From JAYFQE01 sp034927345 (GTDB lineage Bacteria; Bacillota; Clostridia; Saccharofermentanales; UBA5734), in assembly GCA_034927345.1 (NCBI GenBank), contig JAYFQE010000007.1, positions 56,561 through 120,560 on the forward strand: 64,000 nt of DNA, given 5' to 3'. The position numbers and the translations under genes were made by a program. Each line of letters starts with the position of its first letter. The first letter of the stretch is position 1. Under the pieces are notes generated by a model, which saw only the letters and a program-made list of their open reading frames with translations, searched no databases and was not told the DNA's origin. Positions 52,183 through 60,691 of this stretch are shown here, in pieces.

Positions 52183-52194
52183 TTGTATATACAA
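52183..52194. promoter_or_regulatory. AraR-like operator TTGTATATACAA
   Basis: A perfect 12-base palindrome resembling the core of known AraR boxes (TTGTACGTACAA). It is 17 bases upstream of the araR start and covers about +9 to +20 of the predicted transcript, a place where a repressor blocks elongation or initiation. Confidence 0.8.
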
Positions 52195-52209
52195 GTTGAA
52201 GACATCTTG

Positions 52210-52238
52210 ATTATATCTGATCTGCACGAGCAGTTCAA
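52210..52238 (-). promoter_or_regulatory. Promoter of the arabinose operon
   Basis: Minus-strand TTGAAC and a perfect TATAAT are separated by 17 bases, directly upstream of the AraR-like palindrome. Confidence 0.8.
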
Positions 52239-52366
52239 GATCCCGGTCCGGGGCTGAAACCAGTACCTTCTTTAAGCCGCAGAGCCGCCGGCGGATCGCG
52301 CATATGCTATACTGAATACATCTTTTATCCCGCAAAGCGGATCTGGATTCAAAACGGAGGCTAAAC

Positions 52367-53764
52367 ATGGCCAAAGGCAAATCACGTTTTTTCTGCAGCG
52401 AATGCGGCCAGGAAACCAGCGGCTGGCTGGGCCGCTGCCCCGGGTGCGGAGCCTGGAATACTCTGGTGGAAGAAAAGGTCGCTCCAGCAGGGCAATCGCC
52501 CAGCCGCGGCCCCTGGACCGGTACCGGATCCGGCGACAAATCGAACGCCGGCACAACGGTTCAGCTGGCCGATGTCACAGCCGGAGCAGAAGACCGCTTA
52601 TCCAGCGGCATCCACGAATTAGACCGGGTTCTCGGCGGCGGTTTTGTCAAAGGCTCGCTTGTTTTGATCGGCGGCGACCCGGGTATCGGTAAGTCAACGC
52701 TGCTGCTCCAGGCTCTCCGTTCGATCGGGAACCAACATAAAACGCTCTATATATCGGGAGAGGAATCACCGCAGCAGATTCGCCTGCGCGCCGACCGTCT
52801 GGGGCTTCCCGGCGGATTATCCATCGCCATGCTGGCGGCAACAGATTTCACCACGATCGCGGCGACCTTAAACCGGGACAAGCCGGATTTAGCCATTGTC
52901 GATTCGATTCAAACCTTATATGTCGAGGAATTGTCGGCCGCGCCCGGCAGTGTCAGCCAGATCCGCGAAGCAACAGCCGGACTGCTCCGTCTGGCCAAAA
53001 ACCAGAACATTACAATCGTCCTGGTCGGCCATGTGACCAAAGACGGGTCTTTGGCCGGACCGCGCGTGCTGGAGCATATGGTGGACACTGTTTTGTATTT
53101 CGAAGGCGAGCACCATCAAAGCTATCGCATTCTGCGCGCTGTTAAAAACCGGTTTGGGGCTACCGATGAACTGGGGATTTTCGAAATGACCGATCACGGA
53201 CTCCAGGAAGTTGACAACGCCTCGCAGGCTTTATTATCCGGCCGGCCGATCCAGGTGCCCGGTTCGGTTGTCACCGCCTGCATGGAAGGAACCCGGCCGA
53301 TTCTGGTAGAGATCCAGGCGCTGCTCAACGAATCGGCTTATGGTTCGCCGCAGCGGATGGCGCAAGGGCTGGACCGCAACCGGATTACCATGCTTCTGGC
53401 CGTCCTGGAAAAGCAATTCCGCTTCGGGCTGAATAATATGGACACCTACACCAATGTCGTCGGCGGTTTGCGTGTTGACGAAACCGCAGTTGACCTGGCC
53501 GTAGTAGCAGCTATCATATCCAGCCTGAAAAACAAGCCGATCCGCGCTTCCAGCCTGGTCTTCGGCGAAGTAGGCCTGACCGGTGAAATACGCAGCATCG
53601 GCCAGGCGGACCGCCGTATTCAGGAAGCCGCACGCCTGGGCTTCACCAGCTTCATCCTGCCTGGCAGCTGCCGGCCGGGGCTTTCTAAAGTCAAGCTGCC
53701 CGATTCCTGCGATTTGTTTTATGTCGACCGGATCAATGAAGCTTTGGATCTGCTGTTTGACTAA
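52367..53764 (+). CDS. radA: DNA repair protein RadA
   Basis: A 465-residue RecA-like branch-migration factor acting in recombination repair. The N-terminal C4 zinc finger has cysteines 10, 13, 24 and 27. Walker A is GDPGIGKST at 103-111, and the RadA-specific KNRFG motif is in AVKNRFGATDELGIFEM at about 259-275. A C-terminal Lon-protease-like domain follows (about 300-465). GGAGG precedes the start. A weak extended -10 (TGC-TATACT at 52305-52313) lies upstream. Normal family length; ispD follows 51 bases later and is probably cotranscribed. Confidence 0.96.
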   Translation: MAKGKSRFFCSECGQETSGWLGRCPGCGAWNTLVEEKVAPAGQSPSRGPWTGTGSGDKSNAGTTVQLADVTAGAEDRLSSGIHELDRVLGGGFVKGSLVLIGGDPGIGKSTLLLQALRSIGNQHKTLYISGEESPQQIRLRADRLGLPGGLSIAMLAATDFTTIAATLNRDKPDLAIVDSIQTLYVEELSAAPGSVSQIREATAGLLRLAKNQNITIVLVGHVTKDGSLAGPRVLEHMVDTVLYFEGEHHQSYRILRAVKNRFGATDELGIFEMTDHGLQEVDNASQALLSGRPIQVPGSVVTACMEGTRPILVEIQALLNESAYGSPQRMAQGLDRNRITMLLAVLEKQFRFGLNNMDTYTNVVGGLRVDETAVDLAVVAAIISSLKNKPIRASSLVFGEVGLTGEIRSIGQADRRIQEAARLGFTSFILPGSCRPGLSKVKLPDSCDLFYVDRINEALDLLFD

Positions 53765-53815
53765 CCGCCTGCCAGCCATGAAGGCTTCAAGGCGCCAATA
53801 TTCCGGGAGGTATCG

Positions 53816-54580
53816 ATGACACAGCACAAGCATGCCGTTTTCTGTCAGCCGGGCCGCAAACCGGCCTATGCCATTATCGTGGCAGCCGGCGCCGGCTCGC
53901 GTATGGGTATCCGGGAAAATAAAGTTTTTGTCCGCCTGGGCCGTTATCCGGTTATTTGCCGGACCGTCCTGGCTTTTGAACATCATCCGCGGATTGCCGG
54001 CATCGTCGTTGTCGCCGCCGCTCAAGAACTGGCGGTGATGGCTTCGACGCTTGCGGATATCCGGCCGGTTAAAATACTGGCGCTCGTTCCGGGCGGAGCA
54101 ACACGGCAGGAATCAGTCCGTCAGGGACTGCAGGCCTTGCAGGCACAAGCCGCTCTCAGGCCCGACAGTCCTGTCCTGATTCATGACGGGGCCCGTTGCT
54201 TTGTTTCACAGCCGGTCATCGACCGGGTCCTGGACGGTATCGGACAATATCAGGCCTGCGGCGCCGCAGTCCCGGTCAAGGACACCATCAAGGAGGCGAC
54301 GGTCGGGCGGCAAGTGCTCAAAACGCCGGATCGCAGCCGTTTGTGGGCCATGCAGACGCCTCAAGGCGCAGAGTGGTCGCTGCTTGAGCACGCTTACCGT
54401 CAGGCGGCGGAAGCGGACAGGCAGGGCACAGACGACCTGTCCTTGCTGGAACAGGCCGGGCATACTGTTTATCTGGTTGACGGCGATTATCGAAATATCA
54501 AAATTACGACGCCGGATGATCGCATCCTGGGTTTAGGCCTGGCGGAGGAAGATGATCAAAGCGCCGACGCGATAACCTGA
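53816..54580 (+). CDS. ispD: 2-C-methyl-D-erythritol 4-phosphate cytidylyltransferase
   Basis: Third enzyme of the MEP isoprenoid pathway, making CDP-methylerythritol from CTP. The 254-residue sequence has the nucleotide-binding AIIVAAGAGSRMGIRENKVF at about 18-37, GGATRQESVRQGL at about 92-104, the metal-binding LIHDGARCFVS at about 119-129, and VKDTIKEA at about 152-159. GGGAGG precedes the start. An N-terminal extension of about 17 residues before the core is longer than in E. coli IspD. It is convergent with ispF, the two stops being a base apart; most genomes keep the two genes in one direction or fused. Confidence 0.94.
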   Translation: MTQHKHAVFCQPGRKPAYAIIVAAGAGSRMGIRENKVFVRLGRYPVICRTVLAFEHHPRIAGIVVVAAAQELAVMASTLADIRPVKILALVPGGATRQESVRQGLQALQAQAALRPDSPVLIHDGARCFVSQPVIDRVLDGIGQYQACGAAVPVKDTIKEATVGRQVLKTPDRSRLWAMQTPQGAEWSLLEHAYRQAAEADRQGTDDLSLLEQAGHTVYLVDGDYRNIKITTPDDRILGLGLAEEDDQSADAIT

Positions 54581-54581
54581 A

Positions 54582-55121
54582 TCATCCTATCAGCTTTCTT
54601 TTTGCGGTGATCTGACATAAAACCTGCAGTCCCTCGCCACGGCCAAAGGATGTCAATCCTTCGCCGCTGGTGGCAGTCAGGCCGATATGTTCTCCGGCAA
54701 GTCCGGTCAGTCCGGCCAATCTCTGTCTCAGCTCCGCGATTCGATTTGCAAAATGAGGGCGTTTCCCTTCGACAGCAAACGAAACATGGCATAACAGCCA
54801 GCCGGATGCCGCCAGATCCGTGAGGCTTTCCCGGAGGTAGACGGCGCTGTCCGTAATCCCTTGTTTCAAACACAGTTCATCAGCCCGGGCGCCGAGGATA
54901 TTACGGCCGGTCAAGCCGGAAATCGCGTTGGTCAGCGCGTGCAGAATAACATCGGCGTCACTGTTGCCGGCCAGCGGCATTTCATCCGGCCAGGCGAGCC
55001 CGCCCAGCATTAATATTTTGGCCGGATCGGCGGACCGCTCGCCGGCCGTCATAAAACGATGGCTGTCTTGGCCCAGAGCGCCGCAGTATTCCCAATCGCC
55101 ATGCACGGCCAGCTGTTCCAT
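54582..55121 (-). CDS. ispF: 2-C-methyl-D-erythritol 2,4-cyclodiphosphate synthase, divergent
   Basis: A 179-residue IspF-like enzyme that would cyclise CDP-ME 2-phosphate. The zinc triad is recognisable as D19-x-H21 and H61 (QDSHRF and ILHALT). The C-terminal motif TSFGRGEGLQVL is conserved. Several usual active-site features differ: the AHSDGD loop reads GNSDAD, with Asn in place of the conserved His; D46 (E. coli numbering) reads Asn in HALTNA; and the GDIGxxFPDxD motif is replaced by GRNILGARADE. It may be a derived but functional form, as ispD is adjacent. AGGAG precedes the start; the first base overlaps the stop of the AMP ligase. Confidence 0.8.
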   Translation of the reverse strand: MEQLAVHGDWEYCGALGQDSHRFMTAGERSADPAKILMLGGLAWPDEMPLAGNSDADVILHALTNAISGLTGRNILGARADELCLKQGITDSAVYLRESLTDLAASGWLLCHVSFAVEGKRPHFANRIAELRQRLAGLTGLAGEHIGLTATSGEGLTSFGRGEGLQVLCQITAKRKLIG

Positions 55122-56809
55122 CAGACTTCTCCTGAATCCTCGCCGGACCGGCCGTCTTTGGAGCCGGCCTGCCTGATCGCCACACGGCGGATCTTGCCGC
55201 TGATGGTTTTCGGCAATTCGTCAACAAAATCCAAAACCCGCGGATATTTATAAGGCGCCGTATGGGTTTTTACGTAATTTTGCAATTCATGCCGCAGATC
55301 GTCCGAAGCCCGCCAACCGGCAGCAAGCACGACAGTGGCCTTGACAACCTGGCCGCGAATCGGATCCGGTTCGCCGGTTATGGCACATTCCAGCACAGCC
55401 GGATGTTCCATAAGCACGCTCTCAACCTCGAAAGGTCCGATCCGGTAACCGGAGCTCTTGATGATATCGTCAGCCCGGCCGACAAACCACAGATAGCCGT
55501 CTTCATCCTGCCAGGCCAAGTCCCCGGTATGATATATGCCGTCATGCCAAACCTGAGCCGTCAATGCCGGATCCTTGTGATAACCGCAAAATATGCCCGG
55601 TATCTTATCGCAGCCCGTCCGGACACAAATTTCACCGGATTGGCCGCGCTTAACCGGCTTTGACTGATCGTCCAGCAGATCGATATGGTAAACCGGCGAC
55701 GGCCGGCCCATTGATCCCGGTTTGGTCGCCATCCAGTAATTGGTTACGACCGCGAGCGTCATCTCGGTCTGTCCATAGCCTTCCTTGAGTTCCAGGCCGG
55801 TTGCCTGGCGAAACCGTTCATAGACTTCCGGATTCAGCGCTTCGCCGGCGATGGTGCAGTGCTGGATATGCGACAGGTCATATTTCGTCAAGTCTTCCTG
55901 GATTAAAAAGCGATAGATGGTCGGCGGCGCGCAAAAAGTTGTGATGCCGTCATTCTGGATATGGTTCAAAAGAACCGCCGGGTCAAAACGGTCGAAGTCA
56001 AAAACGTAGATGCCGGCTTCCATCAGCCATTGGCCATATAATTTGCCCCAGACCGACTTGGCCCAACCCGTTTCGGATACAGTCAGGTGCAGGCCGTCCG
56101 GATCGACTTTATGCCAATAACGGGCAGTCGGTATATGGCCGATCGGATAAACAAAATCATGCGTAACCATTTTCGGCATACCGGTCGTACCAGAAGTAAA
56201 ATAGAGCAGCATCATGTCGCGATTCGACGGCGCGGCGTCGCCGGCCGGCCGAACAAAAGGTGGAGCTTGTTCCAGGCCTTCCTCGAAGCTCAGCCAGCCC
56301 GGCCGCGCCTGACGGACAATGATTTTTATAAGCGGCCGGTCATAATCCTGCGCGGCATGCTCGACATGATCGGCGACATTTCCATCGGCGGTGCAGACAA
56401 TGGCGCTGACGTCAGCCGCGTTGAACCGATACAGCAAATCCTTGGCCAGCAATTGGTTGGTGGCCGGAATAGCCACAGCGCCGATTTTATGCAGCGCCAG
56501 TATGGAAAACCAGAACTGGTAATGCCGTTTGAGAATCAACATGACCTTATCGCCTTTATGAATCCCCTGGCTCAGGAAAAAAGCGGCGCAGCGATCGCTC
56601 TCGCGTTTAAAATCAGCAAAACTGAATGTCTTTTTCTCGCCGTCTTCGTTGCACCAGAGCATAGCCCGGCGCTGCGGCTCGGCTTCTGCCAGCCGGTCGA
56701 CGACATCATAAGCGAAGTTAAACGATTCCGGTACATGAAACTTATAGTTGGCGACAACGCCATTCGCGTCAAATTCTTCTTCCAGATATTCACGATATAA
56801 ATTCAACAT
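55121..56809 (-). CDS. AMP-dependent acyl-CoA synthetase (medium-chain/acetyl-CoA-synthetase-like)
   Basis: A 562-residue ANL enzyme. The phosphate-binding motif LYFTSGTTGMPKMVTHDF is at about 203-220, the adenylate motif KEGYGQTEMTLAV at about 346-358, HTGDLAWQDEDGYLWFVGRADDII at about 434-457 and the catalytic lysine in PKTISGKIRRVAIRQ at about 534-548. The long N-terminal domain and the YxFxW-type spacing are closer to acetyl/medium-chain acyl-CoA synthetases than to long-chain ligases. It is two bases after the XRE-cupin regulator gene, suggesting that the regulator controls it. GGGAGG precedes the start. Confidence 0.87.
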   Translation of the reverse strand: MLNLYREYLEEEFDANGVVANYKFHVPESFNFAYDVVDRLAEAEPQRRAMLWCNEDGEKKTFSFADFKRESDRCAAFFLSQGIHKGDKVMLILKRHYQFWFSILALHKIGAVAIPATNQLLAKDLLYRFNAADVSAIVCTADGNVADHVEHAAQDYDRPLIKIIVRQARPGWLSFEEGLEQAPPFVRPAGDAAPSNRDMMLLYFTSGTTGMPKMVTHDFVYPIGHIPTARYWHKVDPDGLHLTVSETGWAKSVWGKLYGQWLMEAGIYVFDFDRFDPAVLLNHIQNDGITTFCAPPTIYRFLIQEDLTKYDLSHIQHCTIAGEALNPEVYERFRQATGLELKEGYGQTEMTLAVVTNYWMATKPGSMGRPSPVYHIDLLDDQSKPVKRGQSGEICVRTGCDKIPGIFCGYHKDPALTAQVWHDGIYHTGDLAWQDEDGYLWFVGRADDIIKSSGYRIGPFEVESVLMEHPAVLECAITGEPDPIRGQVVKATVVLAAGWRASDDLRHELQNYVKTHTAPYKYPRVLDFVDELPKTISGKIRRVAIRQAGSKDGRSGEDSGEV

Positions 56810-56811
56810 GT

Positions 56812-57399
56812 TTATTCCTCCCGGCCATCGCTGCCGGCGTTAAGGACAATAGCCAGGAAGCAGCATGGATTGCCGCCAACGGCAACCATGCCGTGCGGTC
56901 TGCCTGAATTATAATACAAAGTGTCGCCCTCATGCAGAATCTCCTCATACTGATCGATTCGCACGCGTAATGAACCGGAGATAATATAATCCATCTCCTG
57001 GCCGTTATGACTGCTCAAGACAATCGGGCGGGATTCGGCGTTTTCCTCATAAGGCGCCGTAACCATAAAGGGTTCGGCCAGGCGGTCTCTGAACAGAGGC
57101 GCCAAATTAAGATAATTGAATCCAACACGGCGTTCTATCGGCAGGCCGTCACCTTTCCGGACTATGGAATAACCAGAAAGATGCGGCGCTTCGCCGGTCA
57201 TCAATTCCGTCATATCCAATCCAAAACGTTTAGCCGCCTTATACAGGAAGGTAAAGCTGAAATCCTTCCGTCCGGCTTCCACCGCCATATATTCTTCCAG
57301 ATTCACACCGGTTACCGCGGCCATTTCCGATGCCGGTATATCCAGAATTTCCCGCATCCCGCGTAAACGCTCGCCAATCTCCTTTATCTTGTCTTCCAT
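56812..57399 (-). CDS. XRE-family regulator with C-terminal cupin domain
   Basis: A 195-residue repressor-type protein. The helix-turn-helix (about 8-62: LRGMREILDIPASEMAAVTG) is followed by a cupin beta-barrel (about 115-190, with EMDYIISGSLRVRIDQYEEILHEGDTLYYNSGRPHGM). The cupin would sense a small ligand. The ATG at 57399 is preferred over one at 57510 because AGGAGG stands eight bases before it. It precedes the AMP-dependent ligase by two bases, a pairing also found in other Clostridia, so the ligase substrate or product may be the signal. The 196 bases upstream, to 57595, contain no other gene and no clear promoter. Confidence 0.87.
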   Translation of the reverse strand: MEDKIKEIGERLRGMREILDIPASEMAAVTGVNLEEYMAVEAGRKDFSFTFLYKAAKRFGLDMTELMTGEAPHLSGYSIVRKGDGLPIERRVGFNYLNLAPLFRDRLAEPFMVTAPYEENAESRPIVLSSHNGQEMDYIISGSLRVRIDQYEEILHEGDTLYYNSGRPHGMVAVGGNPCCFLAIVLNAGSDGREE

Positions 57400-57595
57400 G
57401 AAATATTCCTCCTGATCCACCGGACCGCTTCGCCGGCCTGTCTGATTGTAAATTGATATCATGGTCTCTTTCGTCAATCTACCGGAATTTTTCAATGATG
57501 ACAAGGCCATTAGGACAAATAGCGTTAAGAAATCCGATTTTATGAACGAAACACAACCGATCGCGGTCAGACCGGCCGGTTCATGCCCCGATCGT

Positions 57596-58087
57596 TCATG
57601 GATGGGATAAGTATGGTTCTATCAGATTCTGCAGTTTAACCGCGCCTTGATCATCATAACCGACCAGCGAACGTTTCAGGGATCCTTCAACAACCATTGT
57701 AAACTGAGGCAGCGTACTTGCCGAAAATGAAGCGGACAAAGCGCTTTCGGCGGACGCGTCGATCCAGACAATCTGCAGCTGTTCCCGATAGTCATCCGCC
57801 ATTTGTTCCAGGCGCGGAATGATCAAAGCATTAATCGGCGCCAGAGGCGAGTAAAAGACCACCAGGACCGGCATGTCGCTGGCAGCCAAAAAAGCGGAAA
57901 ACCGGTTGATTCTCCGATAAACAACACCGCTGATGCCATTTTCCTGGGCTTCAAGACGGATAACAGCCACTGTAGCATCATCATCGATGGCGCCGACAAT
58001 CGGTTCTTCCGCGCAGCCGGCAGCGGCGAAAATGCCGGCCGCCAACCATAATGTCAAGAGGCAGGCGGCGGCAAAACGCCGTTTCAT
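57596..58087 (-). CDS. Thioredoxin-fold lipoprotein without redox cysteines
   Basis: A 163-residue exported protein. A signal peptide with hydrophobic core at about 7-21 ends in the lipobox AAAGC, with Cys25 as the probable lipidation site. Residues about 60-160 have a thioredoxin-like fold (MPVLVVFYSPLAPINALIIPRL). The expected CxxC is replaced by SPLAP, so it cannot act as an ordinary thiol-disulfide exchanger. A cis-proline-like STLPQFTMVVEG region remains. The gene start overlaps the stop of the Mrp gene by four bases. The function may be a binding role; I cannot name it. Confidence 0.75.
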   Translation of the reverse strand: MKRRFAAACLLTLWLAAGIFAAAGCAEEPIVGAIDDDATVAVIRLEAQENGISGVVYRRINRFSAFLAASDMPVLVVFYSPLAPINALIIPRLEQMADDYREQLQIVWIDASAESALSASFSASTLPQFTMVVEGSLKRSLVGYDDQGAVKLQNLIEPYLSHP

Positions 58088-58977
58088 ACGGGCTTGCCGG
58101 CCAGCAATTTCTGTATCGCGGCGATTGTTCCCGGCAGCAGATCCCGTTCATATTGTTCGATTTTACCTTCATCACATAAAGCGGCCAAAGCAGGATCGAT
58201 CGGGACGCGATCCAGAAGCGGCACATTCATTTCAGCCGCGGCTTCACCGGTATGGCCCGGTCCGAACAATTCAATTTGCCGGCCGCAGTCAGGGCATAAA
58301 ACGGAACTCATATTTTCAACAAAACCCAAAACACGAACCTGCATCATCAGCGCCATATTACGGGCTTTGCGAACAATTAACGAAACAAGATCCTGCGGCG
58401 TGGACACCATGAAGATGCCGTCCAGAGGAATCGATTGAAATACGGTCAGCGGCACATCGCCGGTGCCCGGCGGCATATCGATCAACAGCACATCGAGGCC
58501 ATCCCAGATGACGTCTGTCCAAAACTGGCGGACTACGCCCGAAATGACCGGACCGCGCCAGATTACCGGAGCTTCCGGATTTTCCAGCATCAGATTGACA
58601 GAAACTACCTGTATGCCGCTATGGGTTTGCGCCGGAAAAATACCGTCTTCCGATCCGGACAGCTGCCCTCGCAGTCCAAATGCTTTGGGGATTGACGGGC
58701 CGGTTATGTCGGCGTCAAGAATACCCACCGTCAGACCTTGACGCGCCAATCCGACAGCCAAAAGCGATGTCACCAACGACTTGCCCACGCCGCCTTTGCC
58801 GCTGCAGACGCCGATAATGCTGCGGACGCTCGCTAAAGTATGGGGTTCCAGAAAAGAAGGTTTATCCGTCTGCTCCTGGCCTTTTTCCGCGCCGTTACGA
58901 CTCGGGCATTTTTCTTGATCAGCCGATGAACACTGAGCATGGCTGGGGCATGTTTCACAAGACGACAATCCAATCAC
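58084..58977 (-). CDS. Mrp/NBP35 family ATP-binding protein
   Basis: A 297-residue P-loop ATPase of the Mrp/ApbC group, thought to carry iron-sulfur clusters. The deviant Walker A is CSGKGGVGKSLVTS at about 58-71, with LDADITGPSIPKAFGL at about 91-106 and the VENMSSVLCPDCG motif (about 237-249) holding the CxxC that binds a cluster between subunits. An extra N-terminal Cys-rich tail (CETCPSHAQC plus a further Cys) resembles the NBP35-type cluster ligand region. The start is GTG at 58977, and the GAAAGG upstream is only two bases away, so translation initiation may be weak. It is followed with overlap by the thioredoxin-like gene. Confidence 0.85.
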   Translation of the reverse strand: MIGLSSCETCPSHAQCSSADQEKCPSRNGAEKGQEQTDKPSFLEPHTLASVRSIIGVCSGKGGVGKSLVTSLLAVGLARQGLTVGILDADITGPSIPKAFGLRGQLSGSEDGIFPAQTHSGIQVVSVNLMLENPEAPVIWRGPVISGVVRQFWTDVIWDGLDVLLIDMPPGTGDVPLTVFQSIPLDGIFMVSTPQDLVSLIVRKARNMALMMQVRVLGFVENMSSVLCPDCGRQIELFGPGHTGEAAAEMNVPLLDRVPIDPALAALCDEGKIEQYERDLLPGTIAAIQKLLAGKPV

Positions 58978-59005
58978 TGCCTTTCAAATTTTGACTTATA
59001 TTTTA

Positions 59006-59650
59006 TCATACCTGCATCAGGCCGGCTACCTGCGGTTGTTCATCGCATGCTGAACGCACGGCGCAGATGACCCAATATCCCGCAGACCGGTCGATAACCG
59101 ACACTTGCGGAAAGATACCTTTTAATTTTTCTATGGCCGACGGCGCGCCTTGCTGCTTTCTGATGACAACATATAATCTGCCGTCCGGGTTCAGCCTTTG
59201 CGCAGACTCCTCAAAGAAACGATACACAACCGCTTTTCCGGCTCTGATCGGCGGATTGGTCAGAATTAAATCAAAACTCCCCCCGACTGCCGCTAAAGCG
59301 TCCGATTGAACGATCTCCAAATATTTCGTCTGGTTCATCGCCGCATTATCCCGGGCCAGTCCGACTGCCCGCTCATTAATGTCGCACATGACTACATCCA
59401 GGGCCGGGAAAAGCCGCTTCATCATGATGCCAATGGCGCCATAACCGCAGCCAAGATCCAGCATGCGCCCTGTCCGGAACGGTTTTTCATCCAGTACAGC
59501 CTTCATCAAAAGCTCGCTGCCATAATCCAGCCGATCACGGGAAAATACCGCATGATCCGTCTTAAACTTAAAATCTTGTCCGCCCAGGCGAACCTGCAAG
59601 AACTTAACCTGATGCTCCGATTCCGGGTTGACATCAAAATAATGACTCAT
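59006..59650 (-). CDS. Class I SAM methyltransferase, RsmC/MTS-like
   Basis: A 214-residue methyltransferase. SAM motif I is MLDLGCGYGAIGIMMKRL at about 63-80, motif II VVMCDINERAVGLARDNA at about 85-102, and the catalytic NPPIRAGK at about 131-138, typical of enzymes that methylate an exocyclic base nitrogen. It belongs to the RsmC-like small-subunit rRNA group by sequence, but the target site is not known. GGGGAGG precedes the start. It follows queT by one base, the two forming a unit possibly linked through RNA modification. Confidence 0.85.
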   Translation of the reverse strand: MSHYFDVNPESEHQVKFLQVRLGGQDFKFKTDHAVFSRDRLDYGSELLMKAVLDEKPFRTGRMLDLGCGYGAIGIMMKRLFPALDVVMCDINERAVGLARDNAAMNQTKYLEIVQSDALAAVGGSFDLILTNPPIRAGKAVVYRFFEESAQRLNPDGRLYVVIRKQQGAPSAIEKLKGIFPQVSVIDRSAGYWVICAVRSACDEQPQVAGLMQV

Positions 59651-59651
59651 T

Positions 59652-60209
59652 TTATCCTCCCCATCCCAGGAATGCCGGTTTTGCTTTCTCTAATCCTATC
59701 AATAATGGCAGACCGACCAAATAGACAACAATGGCTTCAGATACGAAAATAGACAGAATCGAAGCGGCTATCAAACCTGGATTGATCGTTTGCCCCGGAA
59801 TAATGAAAGGCAGATATGTCCCGACAATCAAGGCATTGATCCATACAGGCGGGCTGATCACCCAGATTTTTTTCAAAATGCCGCTCATCTTGCTCCCGGC
59901 TGACGGCTCAACCGGTTTATAAACCCGCTTTCTCAGCTGCCAGGTCACCCAGGACGCGCCAAGAGTAGCCAGACTGCCGCCCAGAATGTCGATCGGCCCC
60001 AGATTCTGGGGATTCAGAAGATTGGCCAGCAGGCATCCCAGAAAAAGCCCCGGCAACGCAGCCGGCGTCAGGGCGGCCAGTACCGTTAAAGCTTCCGCTA
60101 GCCGGAACTGGATCACGCCAAAGGCAAACTGAGCCATTGGCAGCGTGAGCACAACATAGGCTGCGGCGATAACCGCAGCACGCGTCATCATATGAGTTTT
60201 CCTGTTCAT
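59652..60209 (-). CDS. queT: QueT-family queuosine precursor transporter (ECF S component)
   Basis: A 185-residue integral membrane protein with five to six hydrophobic helices. The QueT signature is near the N terminus (MTRAAVIAAAYVVLTLPMA), followed by AFGVIQFRLAEALTVLAALTP. It would be the substrate-binding subunit of an energy-coupling-factor importer for a queuosine precursor, working with shared EcfA/A'/T proteins that are not in the window. The ATG at 60209 follows GGGAGG; the frame is open 22 codons further up without support. A GGTGA/TCACC hairpin lies just before the ribosome binding site; I recognise no preQ1 riboswitch there. A TATAAT (minus strand, 60293-60298) is a candidate -10. 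Confidence 0.83.
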   Translation of the reverse strand: MNRKTHMMTRAAVIAAAYVVLTLPMAQFAFGVIQFRLAEALTVLAALTPAALPGLFLGCLLANLLNPQNLGPIDILGGSLATLGASWVTWQLRKRVYKPVEPSAGSKMSGILKKIWVISPPVWINALIVGTYLPFIIPGQTINPGLIAASILSIFVSEAIVVYLVGLPLLIGLEKAKPAFLGWGG

Positions 60210-60342
60210 TGTTTCCTCCCAAGCTGGTGAAATACAGTCACCCGAAGATTCTCTGCCTGTCCTGCAAGTAAGCAAGGGGCAGAACTTCGTTTATTATACT
60301 GCAAATCCCGGCATGAAAAAAGATAATGCCCAGACGGTTGTT

Positions 60343-60624
60343 TTACTCCGCTTTTGCCCTTTTTTCATCCAATCTTTTATTCCGGGCATACAAACCCAAG
60401 TCGATGGCCACCATAACAAAGTTGAGAATATAAAAGAAAAAAACATAGGTCAATTTACCGGCGACCATCTTGGAAACCATACCGCAGACATAGCCAAACA
60501 GGATAAACAGGAGAAAGATAACACTCTTTCCTTTGGCTGTACGCGATGTATAGGATTTTACAATAGACAACGGCCAGGAAATACCAAAACTGATAACCAT
60601 AATCGCTTCAAATAATTCCGACAT
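60343..60624 (-). CDS. Small membrane protein, possibly PQ-loop/SemiSWEET-like
   Basis: A 93-residue protein with three hydrophobic segments (about 3-22, 34-54, 59-80) and a basic C-terminal tail. The sequence SWPLSIVKSYTSRTAKGKS recalls the PQ-loop of SemiSWEET-type sugar transporters (PQ-x-x-K-x-x-x-x-K-S-x-x-G-x-S), with WP in place of PQ; this is a suggestion only. The ATG at 60624 has GAGGTGAGGG upstream, whereas the open frame upstream of it overlaps the acyltransferase gene end and lacks support. Confidence 0.7.
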   Translation of the reverse strand: MSELFEAIMVISFGISWPLSIVKSYTSRTAKGKSVIFLLFILFGYVCGMVSKMVAGKLTYVFFFYILNFVMVAIDLGLYARNKRLDEKRAKAE

Positions 60625-60691
60625 TAAGCCCTCACCTCGTCCAAAGAGAGTACCATAAAGTGGCAATGCCGGCAATGTGTCGGGCACGAAA

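Noticed and set aside
60210..60342. Possible preQ1 riboswitch upstream of queT
   Set aside because: A small GGTGA/TCACC hairpin is present, but none of the conserved preQ1-I, -II or -III sequence blocks could be recognised.
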